Shown: positions 15,755 through 25,230, numbered from the stretch's first letter. The stretch: DNA of 64,000 nt from Pyxidicoccus caerfyrddinensis (GCF_010894405.1 NZ_JAAIYA010000003.1:496001-560000), one strand, 5' to 3'. Numbers and translations: made by a program. The notes: a model not told the origin generated them from the letters alone.

Positions 15755-16981
15755 ATGGCGGACACGCGTGGCGCGAGCAGGGAGCGGGCCGTCCAGCTCG
15801 CCGGTGAAGGCAAGCTGGAGGAAGCGCTGGCGGAGTACCAGGGCGTGGCGAAGTCCGCCCCGGACGACGCGGAGGTCCGCCAGAAGGTGGCGGAGCTGCT
15901 GGAGTGGCTTGGGCGACAGTCGGAGTCCGCGACGGCGTACGAGGCCGCCGCGCTGGCCTGGGCGAAGGTGCAGCAGCCGCTGCGCGCCGTGGCCGCGTGT
16001 CTGGCCCTGCCCCGGCTCAGCGCGCCCCCGGCCGCGACGACGCGCACCGCGCGCGTGCTGGCCGAGCGCTTCGCCCTGTCGCCGAGCGCCGCGGCCCCGA
16101 CGGCCTCCCAGGGGGCCATGGCCCCGGTGCCCGGGCCCGAGGCACCGGGCGCGATGCCCATCCTCTCGCACCTGGGCCGCGAGGCCTTCATCGCGCTGCT
16201 GGAGGTGATGGAGGTGCGCGCCTTCTTCCCCGGGCAGGCGGTGGTGGAGGAGGGCAGCGCCGGCGCGTCCATGTTCGCGCTGGTGGAGGGCAAGGCGGAC
16301 GTGCTGCGCACGCTGGAGGGTGGCGAGCGCAAGTCGGTGGGCACCGTGCTGCCGGGGGACTTCTTCGGTGAGCTGGCGCTCGTCTCCGAGGGGCCCCGGC
16401 TGGCCACGGTGGTGGCCACCGAGCGGGCCGTGCTCCTGGAGCTGACGCGCGAGCGCATGGAGGCGGTGGCCGCGCGCCACCCCACGGTGGCCGGCGCGGT
16501 GGAGGCCTTCTACCGGCGGCGCATGGTGGAGAACCTGCTGCGCAGCAACCCGCTGCTCAGCAAGCTGACGCCGGAGCAGAAGGCGGCCATCTCTCGCGAC
16601 TTCCAGCTGCGCACGGTGAGCGCGGGCGAGGCGCTGCTGACGCAGGGGCAGGCCGGGGACGCCTTCTACGTGGTGCTGCGCGGCAGGTACACGCCGTGGC
16701 TGGAGCAGATGCACGGCCGGCGCGTGGCGCTGGCGGAGCTGCGCGAGGGCGACGTCTTCGGCGAAATCTCCCTGCTGCTGGACAAGCCCGTGTCCGCCAC
16801 GGTGCGCGCGGATGTGGCGGGCGTGGTGCTGCGCCTGGACCGCGCCGCCTTCGAGAAGCACCTGCTCAGCCAGCCCGGCCTCAAGGGCATGCTGATGCGC
16901 ATGGGCACCGAGCGCCTCCAGCGCACCGCCCAGGCGCTGGCCTCCGGCCGCGTGCTGCACGACGGAGACTTGCGCGTCTGA
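15755..16981 (+). CDS. Helical-repeat protein with two cyclic-nucleotide-binding domains
   Basis: This 408-residue protein has a TPR-like N-terminus (EALAEYQGVAKSAPDDAEV) and then two tandem cNMP-binding folds (about 130-245 and 255-390). The first cassette, FGELALVSEGPRLATVV, keeps the Gly-Glu and the Arg expected for cyclic nucleotide contact; the second, FGEISLLLDKPVSATVR, has Val in place of that Arg. Thus one site looks competent and one looks structural. No DNA-binding helix-turn-helix follows, so it is not a CRP-type regulator. With the gene just upstream it forms a pair of signalling proteins, perhaps reading cAMP or a dinucleotide. Confidence 0.83.
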   Translation: MADTRGASRERAVQLAGEGKLEEALAEYQGVAKSAPDDAEVRQKVAELLEWLGRQSESATAYEAAALAWAKVQQPLRAVAACLALPRLSAPPAATTRTARVLAERFALSPSAAAPTASQGAMAPVPGPEAPGAMPILSHLGREAFIALLEVMEVRAFFPGQAVVEEGSAGASMFALVEGKADVLRTLEGGERKSVGTVLPGDFFGELALVSEGPRLATVVATERAVLLELTRERMEAVAARHPTVAGAVEAFYRRRMVENLLRSNPLLSKLTPEQKAAISRDFQLRTVSAGEALLTQGQAGDAFYVVLRGRYTPWLEQMHGRRVALAELREGDVFGEISLLLDKPVSATVRADVAGVVLRLDRAAFEKHLLSQPGLKGMLMRMGTERLQRTAQALASGRVLHDGDLRV

Positions 16982-17010
16982 CGCGGGCGAGGGCCCCCTG
17001 GAAAAACGAA

Positions 17011-17077
17011 ACGCCCGGGCCCCCGTGAGGGAGACCCGGGCGTCGGGACTGCTGCCCCGGCTCGAGGAGCCGGGGCA
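17011..17077 (-). terminator. Double hairpin terminator between convergent genes
   Basis: Downstream of the FadL-like gene there are two perfect stems: TGCCCCGGCTC/GAGCCGGGGCA (17053-17063 and 17067-17077, 3-base loop) and ACGCCCGGG/CCCGGGCGT (17011-17019 and 17035-17043). On the minus strand the second is followed by a T-rich run (complement of 17001-17010), a classic intrinsic terminator; the structure may also serve the plus-strand gene. Confidence 0.8.
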
Positions 17078-17087
17078 GGGGCTTTGG

Positions 17088-18281
17088 CTACATGGAGTAG
17101 CCGAGCGTCAGGCCGAACACGTGCGCGGTGCCGTTGTACTTGCCGGGGACGCCCGGCGCGGTGCTCACCTTGTCGGACAGCGTGACGAACTGGTAGCCCA
17201 GGTCGGCGCGCAGGCCGCCGAAGCCGTAGCCCAGGCCGCCCGTCACCGCGAAGCGGTTCGCGTCCGGCAGGTCCGGCGTCAGCGTGTCATCCGGGCTCGG
17301 GGACGGGTCGATGACGACGCCGGCGCGCACGCGCAGCGCCTCCGTCACGCCGTACTCGGCGCCGAAGTGGAAGTTCCACGTCGCCTTCCAGCGCTTGGGC
17401 AGCGGGTTGTTGAGCGCCGGGTTCTCCGGGAACTCAATCGCCAGCTGCTCGAAGTCGGACCAGTCCACCCAGTTCGCATCGAAGGCCAGCGTCAGCCGCT
17501 CGATGGGCGTGACGGCCACGCCCGCCGCGACGGACTGCGGCAGCGTGACGTCACCCTCGACGATGGTGTCCTTCAGGCGGCCCTGGAACTCCGCCGGGAC
17601 GTCCTGGAAGTCCGCGTCGCCCTTGAACGTCAGCTTCATGGGGCTGCGGTAGTGCACGCCGGCGGTGATGAGCTTGGGGACGATGACGCCCTGGACGCCG
17701 ACGTTGGCGCCGATGCCCCACGCGCCGCCGCCCAGGTGGACGTTGCCCTCGCTCTCGACGAAGTCCAGGCCACGCTTCAGCTCCAGCGTGCCCCGGCCGA
17801 TGTCGAGCCCGGCGCCCACGCGGATGCGGTCGTGCACCTGGTAGGCCACCGTCGGGTTGATGTTGTAGACGGCCATGGCCGACTCACGGGCGCGGAAGCG
17901 GCCCGAGAAGTCATCCACCCAGCGGCTGCGCGCGCCGAAGGGCGTGTAGATGCCCAGGCCCACCGCCAGCTTGTCCATCACCTGGTACGTGGCGAACAGG
18001 TGCGGCGGCGGGGACAGGGTGGTCTTCTGACCCTCCGTCGCCCCGCCCTCCGGGGTGAACTTCAGGCTGGGGAGGATGCCGGTGTCGCCCACCGTCACGT
18101 CCAGCTTCTTGTCGCCCAGGATGTTCGCCGCGTTGGAGTAGACGGCGGACGAGTCGTTGAGCCACGCGGTGGCCGCGTTGCCCATGCCCGTGGAGCGGGC
18201 GCTCTGGGTGTTGATCTGGAAGCCCGCGGCCTGCGAGGTGCCGGCCGCGAGTAGCGCTACCAGGGAGAGTGTCTTCTTCAT
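17088..18281 (-). CDS. FadL/OmpP1-family outer membrane fatty-acid transporter
   Basis: The 397-residue protein has a signal peptide (MKKTLSLVALLAAGTSQA) followed at once by AGFQINTQSARSTGMGNAATAW, the hallmark N-terminal plug sequence of the FadL family, and alternating beta strands ending in an aromatic-rich C-terminus (FGLTLGYSM). FadL proteins are 14-stranded barrels that pass long-chain fatty acids or hydrophobic compounds across the outer membrane. The length fits the family. It lies 26 bases downstream of a VolA-like lipase gene on the same strand, which supports a coupled role: lipid hydrolysis outside, fatty-acid uptake here. Confidence 0.93.
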   Translation of the reverse strand: MKKTLSLVALLAAGTSQAAGFQINTQSARSTGMGNAATAWLNDSSAVYSNAANILGDKKLDVTVGDTGILPSLKFTPEGGATEGQKTTLSPPPHLFATYQVMDKLAVGLGIYTPFGARSRWVDDFSGRFRARESAMAVYNINPTVAYQVHDRIRVGAGLDIGRGTLELKRGLDFVESEGNVHLGGGAWGIGANVGVQGVIVPKLITAGVHYRSPMKLTFKGDADFQDVPAEFQGRLKDTIVEGDVTLPQSVAAGVAVTPIERLTLAFDANWVDWSDFEQLAIEFPENPALNNPLPKRWKATWNFHFGAEYGVTEALRVRAGVVIDPSPSPDDTLTPDLPDANRFAVTGGLGYGFGGLRADLGYQFVTLSDKVSTAPGVPGKYNGTAHVFGLTLGYSM

Positions 18282-18307
18282 GGTCTTGGGTCTCTCTCGG
18301 GGGGCGA

Positions 18308-21253
18308 TTACGGGATGGGCGCGATGCCGGTCTTCAGGAAGCCGGCCATCTGGCCCTGAGCCGAGTCACGCACGGACTTGAGGAACTGCGCGGTGCTCGT
18401 GGACGGGTCCAGGGTGGGGTCGAAGATGGTGAAGAAGCCATGCTTGACGTCCGTGGGCAGCGGCGCGACGTCGAACATGTACGACTGCACCGAGCGCTGA
18501 CTGTTCTGGTTGGCCGCGCCGAGCAGGTAGTCCGTCACCGGGTTGGGGATGACGTCGTCGCCCTTGATGTACTGGATGAACGCATCGCGGTTGGCCGCCT
18601 GGCCGTTCTCCAGGAAGTAGCCGTAGTTGCGCGGGTCCGCCGGGTCCAGGATGGTCCGGGCCAGGGTGATGAACTCGTCGTAGGCCGGCGTGCCGACCGG
18701 GCGGCCGGCGCTGGTCAGCAGGGCGTTGAAGCCGTTGCGGCTCGCGACGAAGGTGGCGTTGGTGGACGTCAGCAGCACGTCGACCAGACCGCCGCCCGCG
18801 GCGTTGAGGCCCACGCGGTGGACGCGCTCGTTCACCGAGGCGATCAGGGCGCCCTGGAGGCCGCCGAGGCTCTGGCCCACGTACTCGACCTGCGCGCCGT
18901 TGAGGGTGCCGGCGCCGGCCGCGGAGAGGCGGGCGTTGATGCTGTCGGTGGCCAGCACGCGCGCGAGCTGCGCGGCGTCCACCACGGAGTGGCGGAAGTT
19001 GTCGCGCGTGGCGAACAGGTTGGTGAGGTTGAGGAAGTTCCAGGCGTTGATGACCGGCACCGCGCGCGGGTTGTCGTTGCTGGCGCGCAGGAAGTCACCG
19101 CCCTCGCACTTGCCGGTGGTGGCGCTGGTGGCCACGCAGCGGCCCTGGCGCTGGGAGGCGCAGACCAGGTCGCCGTGGGTGGCGGCCGGGGTCGCCGGGT
19201 CCGTCGGGCGCGGGTCGCAGTCGATGGAGGCGGCGGCGTTCACACAGCGCCCGAAGGTGGGGCTGTTCGGCGTCACGTCGCAGGTGCCGCTGGAGCAGGC
19301 GCCGTTCGGCGTGGAGATGACCGTGGGGTTGGCCGGGTCACCGTACAGCACCGGCGTCTGGGCGGAGATGCCCGCGCAGCTGACGCGGTCGCCGTGCTGC
19401 ACGGTGTCGATGGCGGCCACCGCGAAGCCGTTGGCGTTCAGCGTGTTGGCGACGGCCAGGATGTTGGAGCGGTTGCCCGTCAGGCCGTGGCCGAAGATGA
19501 CCACCGGGAAGCCGCCCTCGGGCGCCGGCAGCTTCGGCGTGAAGAGCATGAACGGGATGCGGTCGATGCGCGGCGCGGCGCGGTTGAGCGTGCCCTGGGC
19601 GTCGCTGAGCAGGTAGGGCGAGAGGTAGGCGCCGATGAAGGCACTGCCCACGTCGGCGTTGTCCAGCTTGTTGGCCGCCATGGTGGCCTTGAGCGTGGCC
19701 GTCTGGTCCGTCAGGAAGTACGGGTCCGCCGGCACCGCGGTGGGGGCCGCGTTCAGCTTCTGGAGGATGGAGCGGGTGCTCTGGGTGGTGAAGGCCCACG
19801 CCAGGTTCACGTCCTTGCGCTTGATGCCCTGGGCCTCGAGGCCGTCATAGAGCGGCTTGAGCGCCAGGCGCGCCGGCTCGAGCTGGGCGGCGAGGAAGTC
19901 CGGCACCGCGGCCAGCTGGCTCTTGCCGTTCGCGTCGATCAGCGCCGCCTTGCTGCGCAGCAGGACCTGGGGAGCGGTGGGCGCCACGGCGCGGCCCTTG
20001 ATGTCCTTCATGCCGCGCAGCATGACCACGGCGTACTGGGTGCCCTCGTCCAGCGGCACCTCGGGGATGATCTGCAGCTGCTGCGGGGTGGTCTGCGCGC
20101 TGCCGTCCAGCTTCAGGCTGGACGTGCAGTTGAGGCACACCTTGACCTTGGGGGCCGTGCCCTTGTCGGTGTTGGTGGCCTTGATGAAGAACACCGTCTG
20201 GCCCAGCTTCACGGTGTTCAGGTCCAGCTCGGCGCCCACGTCGATGGCGCCCGTCTTCACGCCGTTCTCGGAGACGATGGGGGCGGTGGTGGACCAGCCG
20301 TCCAGCGTGTTGAGGCCCGTGGAGATGGCGACCTCCAGCGGGTTGGCGTTGGGGGACGTGTTGACCGGCAGGTTCAGGTGCGCCGGGGTGGTGCCCTGGG
20401 CCGGAACGCGCAGCAGGTCGTTGGGGAAGGGGATGATGCTGTTGGCCGGGTCGAACGTGGCCTCCGGCATGTTCATCACCGTGAAGGTCCACAGCAGGAC
20501 GATGTCGTCGCGCTTGAGGGTGAACTTGTCGGCGACCGCGTCGATGACGGGCGCGTAGCTGCGGCGCAGCTGCTCCAGGCGGAGCGCGGTGGCCGTCTGC
20601 TCCGCGATGCGCGCGGCGGGCTCCGTCGCGGTGGCCGGGATGAGCTCCGTGGCCGCGCGGCAGTTGGGGGCCGTCAGGTCCTCACAGGTGACGAGCGGCT
20701 CCTGGGAGCTGGCGAAGGCCCACGTGGCCGACGGGATGACCGTCTTGCCGGACGTCGTCTTCAGGCCGTTCTCACCGCCGACGAGCGCCACCGCGTAGCG
20801 GCCGCCCTTGGGCCAGCCGGTGGGGGCAATCACGTTGATGCGGTCGGTGTCCTCGTTGTAGCCGATGACGACGTTCGCCGGCACCGGACGCGACAGCGGC
20901 GTGCCCGCGTACAGGTCGAGGATCTTCACCGTGCTCGGCGTCACGCTCGCCGGGTCCAGGTTCTTGACCGTCGTGGTCGCGGAGATGGCCGTGGGGAAGC
21001 CATCCAGCGTGTTCACGTAGTCGCGCGTGAATTCCTGCTCAGCCTCGGGCGCGTTCGGGTTGATGGGCGCGGCGACGAGGCCCGTCTTCGCGTCCAACGC
21101 CAGGTCGTTGGGAGACGGGACGACGGCGGGCGAGGCCGCGGGGTCGAACTCCGCGACGACAGCTTCTTCGGCGGGCGGTGCATCCTTCGCAATGTCCGGA
21201 TCACACGCAGCCGCACCGAGGGCAAGAGCCCCCAGGAACAACACCTTTTTCAT
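18308..21253 (-). CDS. VolA-like surface lipoprotein phospholipase/esterase
   Basis: The 981-residue lipoprotein (lipobox GAAA-C17) ends in an alpha/beta-hydrolase domain. The oxyanion motif FGHGLTG lies near residue 586 and the nucleophile elbow GQSLGG has its Ser at 795. The N-terminal 500 residues hold Ig-like or CHU-type domains (SPNDLALD, repeated IPFPND-type segments). A Cys-rich insert (about 650-730) may add disulfides. Vibrio cholerae VolA is a surface lysophospholipase whose gene sits next to fadL; here the same pair occurs, the lipase gene first and the FadL-like gene 26 bases later. GAGGGG nine bases before the ATG at 21253 fixes the start. Confidence 0.85.
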   Translation of the reverse strand: MKKVLFLGALALGAAACDPDIAKDAPPAEEAVVAEFDPAASPAVVPSPNDLALDAKTGLVAAPINPNAPEAEQEFTRDYVNTLDGFPTAISATTTVKNLDPASVTPSTVKILDLYAGTPLSRPVPANVVIGYNEDTDRINVIAPTGWPKGGRYAVALVGGENGLKTTSGKTVIPSATWAFASSQEPLVTCEDLTAPNCRAATELIPATATEPAARIAEQTATALRLEQLRRSYAPVIDAVADKFTLKRDDIVLLWTFTVMNMPEATFDPANSIIPFPNDLLRVPAQGTTPAHLNLPVNTSPNANPLEVAISTGLNTLDGWSTTAPIVSENGVKTGAIDVGAELDLNTVKLGQTVFFIKATNTDKGTAPKVKVCLNCTSSLKLDGSAQTTPQQLQIIPEVPLDEGTQYAVVMLRGMKDIKGRAVAPTAPQVLLRSKAALIDANGKSQLAAVPDFLAAQLEPARLALKPLYDGLEAQGIKRKDVNLAWAFTTQSTRSILQKLNAAPTAVPADPYFLTDQTATLKATMAANKLDNADVGSAFIGAYLSPYLLSDAQGTLNRAAPRIDRIPFMLFTPKLPAPEGGFPVVIFGHGLTGNRSNILAVANTLNANGFAVAAIDTVQHGDRVSCAGISAQTPVLYGDPANPTVISTPNGACSSGTCDVTPNSPTFGRCVNAAASIDCDPRPTDPATPAATHGDLVCASQRQGRCVATSATTGKCEGGDFLRASNDNPRAVPVINAWNFLNLTNLFATRDNFRHSVVDAAQLARVLATDSINARLSAAGAGTLNGAQVEYVGQSLGGLQGALIASVNERVHRVGLNAAGGGLVDVLLTSTNATFVASRNGFNALLTSAGRPVGTPAYDEFITLARTILDPADPRNYGYFLENGQAANRDAFIQYIKGDDVIPNPVTDYLLGAANQNSQRSVQSYMFDVAPLPTDVKHGFFTIFDPTLDPSTSTAQFLKSVRDSAQGQMAGFLKTGIAPIP

Positions 21254-21436
21254 GGGTAAGACCCCTCGCGTCCAAAGTTGGACTGCTGAAAACGATTCCG
21301 TGGCGTAGCACGTTGCTTGGTTGGCAGGAAGACAGCCAGCTTGACGCGCCGTGTTAGCCATGGTTGGCGTCCGAGCGGGACGGACTGGCTGTCTCAGCGG
21401 CTGCGCTGGGGACATGCGGCGGGTACGTTACGGGGC

Positions 21437-21961
21437 ATGAACCGACTGCTGAGTGTGCTGGTGGTGACCGTGGCCGTGGTGGCTCACGCGGAGGATGCCG
21501 GGGGGTTGACGTGGACGGCCCCGGCGGAGTGGACGGCGCAGGGTGAGCGGCCGATGCGCGCGGCCACGTACAAGATTCCGGCGGCGAAGGGTGACGCCGA
21601 GGGCGGCGAATTGGCCGTCTTCTACTTCGGCCAGGGCCAGGGCGGCGCGGTGGACGCCAACGTGAAGCGCTGGGTGGGCCAATTCCAGACGCCGGACGGC
21701 AAGCCCGTGGACAAGGCGGCGAAGACGAAGACGGAGAAGCTCAACGGCATGCCCGTCACCACGGTGGACGTGAAGGGCACGTACGCGGGCGGCGGACCGA
21801 TGATGGGTCCCTCCGCGCCGAAGCCGGGCTACCGCCTGCTGGGCGCGATTGTCGAAGGGCCCGAGGGCGCCGTCTTCTTCAAGCTGACTGCGCCCGAGAA
21901 GACGGCTGCAGCCGCGGAGAAGCCCTTCCGCAAGCTGCTGGAGACGGTGAAGAAGAAGTAG
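21437..21961 (+). CDS. Small exported protein of unknown function
   Basis: This 174-residue protein has a signal peptide ([18 protein letters not shown]) followed by [14 protein letters not shown] and a compact alpha/beta sequence with repeated Gly and Lys. The segment [22 protein letters not shown] is shared by small periplasmic proteins in Myxococcota that I cannot name more closely. There is no Cys after the signal peptide, so it is not a lipoprotein. The ribosome site before the ATG at 21437 is weak. It converges with the OmpA-like gene 23 bases away; a hairpin overlaps their ends. Confidence 0.75.
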   Translation: MNRLLSVLVVTVAVVAHAEDAGGLTWTAPAEWTAQGERPMRAATYKIPAAKGDAEGGELAVFYFGQGQGGAVDANVKRWVGQFQTPDGKPVDKAAKTKTEKLNGMPVTTVDVKGTYAGGGPMMGPSAPKPGYRLLGAIVEGPEGAVFFKLTAPEKTAAAAEKPFRKLLETVKKK

Positions 21962-21966
21962 CCGGC

Positions 21967-22006
21967 GCCCGCGGGGACGAAAGGTTACTTCGTCCCCTTC
22001 GCGGGC
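21967..22006. terminator. Hairpin between convergent genes
   Basis: GCCCGCGGGGACGAA (21967-21981) pairs with TTCGTCCCC plus CGCGGGC (21989-21997 and 22000-22006), 15 pairs with a two-base bulge and a 7-base loop. It begins six bases after the plus-strand stop and overlaps the last codons of the OmpA-like gene. Confidence 0.6.
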
Positions 22007-22866
22007 TTCACCGCGTTCTTCGGCGTGGTGGAGTCCGCGAGGGCGCGCTTCACCACCGCCGTGTTGCGCTGCTTGGGCAGGTCCGGCATGAGCAGGATTT
22101 CGATGCGGCGGTTGCGCGCGCGGCCCACCGGGGTGGCGTTGGCGGCCACCGGGCGCATCTCGCCGTAGCCCGCGGCCACCAGCCTGCGCGCGGGCACGCC
22201 GCCCTTCTCCTGGAGGAAGCGCACCACGTTGACGGCGCGCGCCACGGACAGCTCCCAGTTGGTGGGGAAGGTGCCCTGCAGCTTCTGGGACGGCGGCGAG
22301 TCATCCGTGTGGCCGGACACCTGGATGGACTTGTCCTCGACCTTCGCGAGCACGCCGCCCAGCCGCGTGAGGACCTCCTGGCCGCGCGTGCTGATGCTCG
22401 CGTCGCCGGAGTCGAAGAGCACCTTGTCCACCAGGTCCACCTGGATGCGGCCCTTGTCCTGCGACAGCTTGATGGCGCCGTTGGCGATCTCCGCCTTCAT
22501 CTTGTCCTGCAGGTCGTCGTAGGTGGCCTTGAGCTTCGCGAGCTCCGCCTCCTGCTCCTGCACCGTCTGGCTGAGCTGCTCCTTCTCGCTGCTGAGCTGC
22601 TCCTTCTCGGTGGCCAGCTTCGTGCGCTCGGACTCCGCCGCGGCCAGCTTCTCCGCCAATTGCAGCCGCGCGGCCTCCGCGTCACGGGCGCGGTTGGCGG
22701 CCTCCTCGGCGGCGGCGCGTGACTGCTCGGCCAGGGCCTGGGCCTGCTGCGAGCTCCTGTTGGCGAGGAACAGCACGCCGCCCGCCAGCAGCACCACCAG
22801 CGCCGTCACCAGCCAGGGGACCCAGGTGCGCTGCTGCCGGCCATGCTCGTGCGGGACTTCCGTCAT
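21985..22866 (-). CDS. OmpA/MotB-family protein with N-terminal membrane anchor
   Basis: The 293-residue protein has one membrane helix near residues 16-36 (WLVTALVVLLAGGVLFL), then a long coiled coil (about 37-145, many Glu, Gln, Ala and Lys heptads) and an OmpA C-terminal peptidoglycan-binding domain with FDSG, SGHTDD, NWELSVARAVNVV, GYGEMRPVAAN and ARNRRIEI. It is probably an inner-membrane or periplasmic scaffold tied to peptidoglycan. It lacks the plug and proton Asp of flagellar MotB, and no motA-like gene is adjacent. AGGAGGTCACGAC before the ATG at 22866 makes the start clear; an in-frame extension to 22953 is not supported. Confidence 0.9.
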   Translation of the reverse strand: MTEVPHEHGRQQRTWVPWLVTALVVLLAGGVLFLANRSSQQAQALAEQSRAAAEEAANRARDAEAARLQLAEKLAAAESERTKLATEKEQLSSEKEQLSQTVQEQEAELAKLKATYDDLQDKMKAEIANGAIKLSQDKGRIQVDLVDKVLFDSGDASISTRGQEVLTRLGGVLAKVEDKSIQVSGHTDDSPPSQKLQGTFPTNWELSVARAVNVVRFLQEKGGVPARRLVAAGYGEMRPVAANATPVGRARNRRIEILLMPDLPKQRNTAVVKRALADSTTPKNAVKPAKGTK

Positions 22867-23063
22867 GTCGTGACCTCCTGTAGGGGCGCCGCGAGGCGCC
22901 ACGGTCGCGCCGGGGGGCGCCACGGTCTGCACGCTGACGTCGGGGGACGCCATCGCCTTCGGTGAAGAAGAGACTCGCGAGCCACCGTAGCGACCACGCC
23001 CGGGTGCGCTTCAAGGCGCCCCGGGTGCGTGCAGGTATCTGGAGGTTCAACGTTGCAGCAACG

Positions 23064-25058
23064 TCAGAACGGGAACCACGAGGGGCGCACGCTGCGTGGA
23101 TTGCCCAGGGCCTCGGAGAGCTGCGCGTTCAAATCACCGAAGGCCTGGTTGTCCAGCCACATGGCTTCAATCTTCTGCTTCCCGAGCTTCACCTCGTGGT
23201 GCTTGCCGTCCGCTCCGGTGGCCGTTACGGAATCGCCGCCGTTGTACGTGACGCGGAAGGACTCGCCCTTCACATTCACGGGCACGTCGAAGTGGAGGTT
23301 GGCGGGCACCTGGGTGGAGAGGTTGGTGCCGCGCGCGCCGGGCTTGCCGAGGTCGTCCATGAACTCGCGCAGGAAGCCCTGCGTCACCTGGCGCGTCTGC
23401 TTGTCGAGCGCGGGGTCCACCTTCGCGTCGTAGCCGAAGCCGAGCATGCTGTTGCTCTTCTTCGGGTCGGTGAGGTCCCACGTGGGCACGCTGAGCATGA
23501 ACTGGTTGGCGCCCGGCTGGGTGCGGTCCCTCCAGTCCTGCGCGTTGGTGGCGTTCTCCTTCAGCATGGAGACGCCGTTGAAGGCGTTCCACAGCACGTC
23601 GTCCGTGTCGAGCTGGCCGGTGGGCAGCGGCTTCGCGGTGGCCTGGCCATTCACGGGGTGCGCGTCACCGCGCGAGGAGAGCGACGCGCCAATCTGCGGC
23701 AGGTCGTTCTTGTTGTAGCCCATGGGCAGGTTGTCCAGCGTGCCGCCGTCAATCAGGTGCATGTTGCGGCCGGTGACGGGGTCCACCACCTGCACGGGCT
23801 CGAAGACGCCCGGAATGGCCATGGAGGCGCGCATGGCGAGCGCCACCGGCGTGTCCGGCGTCGTCTCCTGGCTGAAGACGAAGACGCGGTCCTTGGCGCT
23901 CTTGAAGCCCTCCTTGCCCACCGCGCTGTCGTACGCCTTGGCGGCGACGAGCTGCAGCGGCACCTTCAGGTCCGCGAAGGTGACGGGCCGGTCCTTGATG
24001 CCGGTCAGCTCGCGCAGCTTCGCGTCGAAGAGGTCATACGCGGCCTGCCCGTCGAGGATGCCGCCGTCCTTCATGTCCAGGTCGAAGTCGTAGAGCTTGC
24101 CCAGGCGCGGGTCCTTCGCCACGTCCTCGAGCTGCTTCGGCGTGGCGCCGGTGGCGGCGAAGGCCGCGGCGATGGAGCCGGCCGACGTGCCCGTCAGGCT
24201 CACCGGCACGACGCCCATCTCCTGCATCTCCGCCATCATCGCGGCGTAGCGCTTGCCCTTGCCGCCGCCGCCCTGGAGGGACAGGTGCACGCCGATGGGC
24301 TCGCCGCCCTGCACCGGCATGCCGGCCTCTTCACGGCGCTTCGCGACCGAGGCGGTGTACGCGGCGGCCTTCGCCTTGTCGCCGCCGAAGAGGAAGTCGA
24401 GGGGCTTGGGCGGCTTCGTCACCGGCGTGCCGGTGGGGAACTTGCTGGCATTGACCTGGCCGTTGGGGAGCTCCTTGGCCAGGAACTGCGGGTCCAGCCA
24501 CAGCGAGCCCGCGCGGGGCGCGGTGGCGCGGGTGTAGCCCGTCGTCTTCGTCAGCTCGGCCTCGGCCTTGGCCAGCTCCGCCTTCACCTGCGCGTGGCGC
24601 GGGTGCGAGGGGGGCAGCAGGTCCAGCTCCAGCGCCAGCGAGCGCACCTTGCCGAGGTTGTCGCGGAAGCCCTGCGTCTGGGCGATGAGCTGCTTGCCCT
24701 GCTTGTCGTCAATCTTCTGCGGGACGATGTGCTCCAGGACCTTGCGGAGGTCGCCCAGGTCGACCTGGAGCAGCTTGTCGAAGGGAATCTGGAGCGGCTT
24801 GCCCGTGAGGGTGATGCCCTCCCAGGGCTTGCCGGAGGTGCCGGGCAGCTTCGGGAGGCCGAGCTTGCCCAGGTCCGGCAGGCGGGCCTCGAAGCCGTCG
24901 ACGAGCTGCTCCGCCTTGCGGGCGACGTTCTGGAGCCCCTGGCCGAGCTTCGCGATGAGGTTGGTGTCCTCGGCCTTGCGCGGGGCGACGGGCGCGGGGG
25001 CGTCGGGGGTACGGCGGGGCGCGACCGGGGTGGGAGACAGGGTGTTCTTGACGGTCAT
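23064..25058 (-). CDS. Patatin-like phospholipase
   Basis: The 664-residue protein carries a patatin domain over about 240-460: the Gly-rich oxyanion motif LQGGGGKGK, the nucleophile motif GTSAGS with Ser292, and the catalytic Asp motif LIDGGTLDN with Asp437. Patatins are Ser-Asp dyad phospholipases, some delivered as bacterial effectors. The 240 residues before it are Pro/Lys-rich and helical without a recognised domain, and there is no signal peptide, so a non-Sec secretion route or cytoplasmic role is possible. A 200-residue C-terminal region follows with no known motif. The ATG at 25058 has only a distant GGAG. Confidence 0.88.
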   Translation of the reverse strand: MTVKNTLSPTPVAPRRTPDAPAPVAPRKAEDTNLIAKLGQGLQNVARKAEQLVDGFEARLPDLGKLGLPKLPGTSGKPWEGITLTGKPLQIPFDKLLQVDLGDLRKVLEHIVPQKIDDKQGKQLIAQTQGFRDNLGKVRSLALELDLLPPSHPRHAQVKAELAKAEAELTKTTGYTRATAPRAGSLWLDPQFLAKELPNGQVNASKFPTGTPVTKPPKPLDFLFGGDKAKAAAYTASVAKRREEAGMPVQGGEPIGVHLSLQGGGGKGKRYAAMMAEMQEMGVVPVSLTGTSAGSIAAAFAATGATPKQLEDVAKDPRLGKLYDFDLDMKDGGILDGQAAYDLFDAKLRELTGIKDRPVTFADLKVPLQLVAAKAYDSAVGKEGFKSAKDRVFVFSQETTPDTPVALAMRASMAIPGVFEPVQVVDPVTGRNMHLIDGGTLDNLPMGYNKNDLPQIGASLSSRGDAHPVNGQATAKPLPTGQLDTDDVLWNAFNGVSMLKENATNAQDWRDRTQPGANQFMLSVPTWDLTDPKKSNSMLGFGYDAKVDPALDKQTRQVTQGFLREFMDDLGKPGARGTNLSTQVPANLHFDVPVNVKGESFRVTYNGGDSVTATGADGKHHEVKLGKQKIEAMWLDNQAFGDLNAQLSEALGNPRSVRPSWFPF

Positions 25059-25230
25059 GGGCGGGCAGGCTCCGCGGATCAGCCGGGGGGAAGGCGATTG
25101 TAGCGGGATTATCGCGCGTACCTTGTCGTAGGTTGTGTGTTCTTCTCTCGGGGCGAGAATTCGGGGCGGCAAGGCCCTTGCTACAGGGTGATCCACGAGG
25201 CGTCCGGCGCCTCGGTATCCGGAGGCATCC

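Noticed and set aside
18269..21259. Plus-strand open frame of 996 codons
   Set aside because: It is antisense to the VolA-like gene, has the Val/Arg/Gly/His-rich composition of a GC-rich shadow frame, and matches nothing I recognise.
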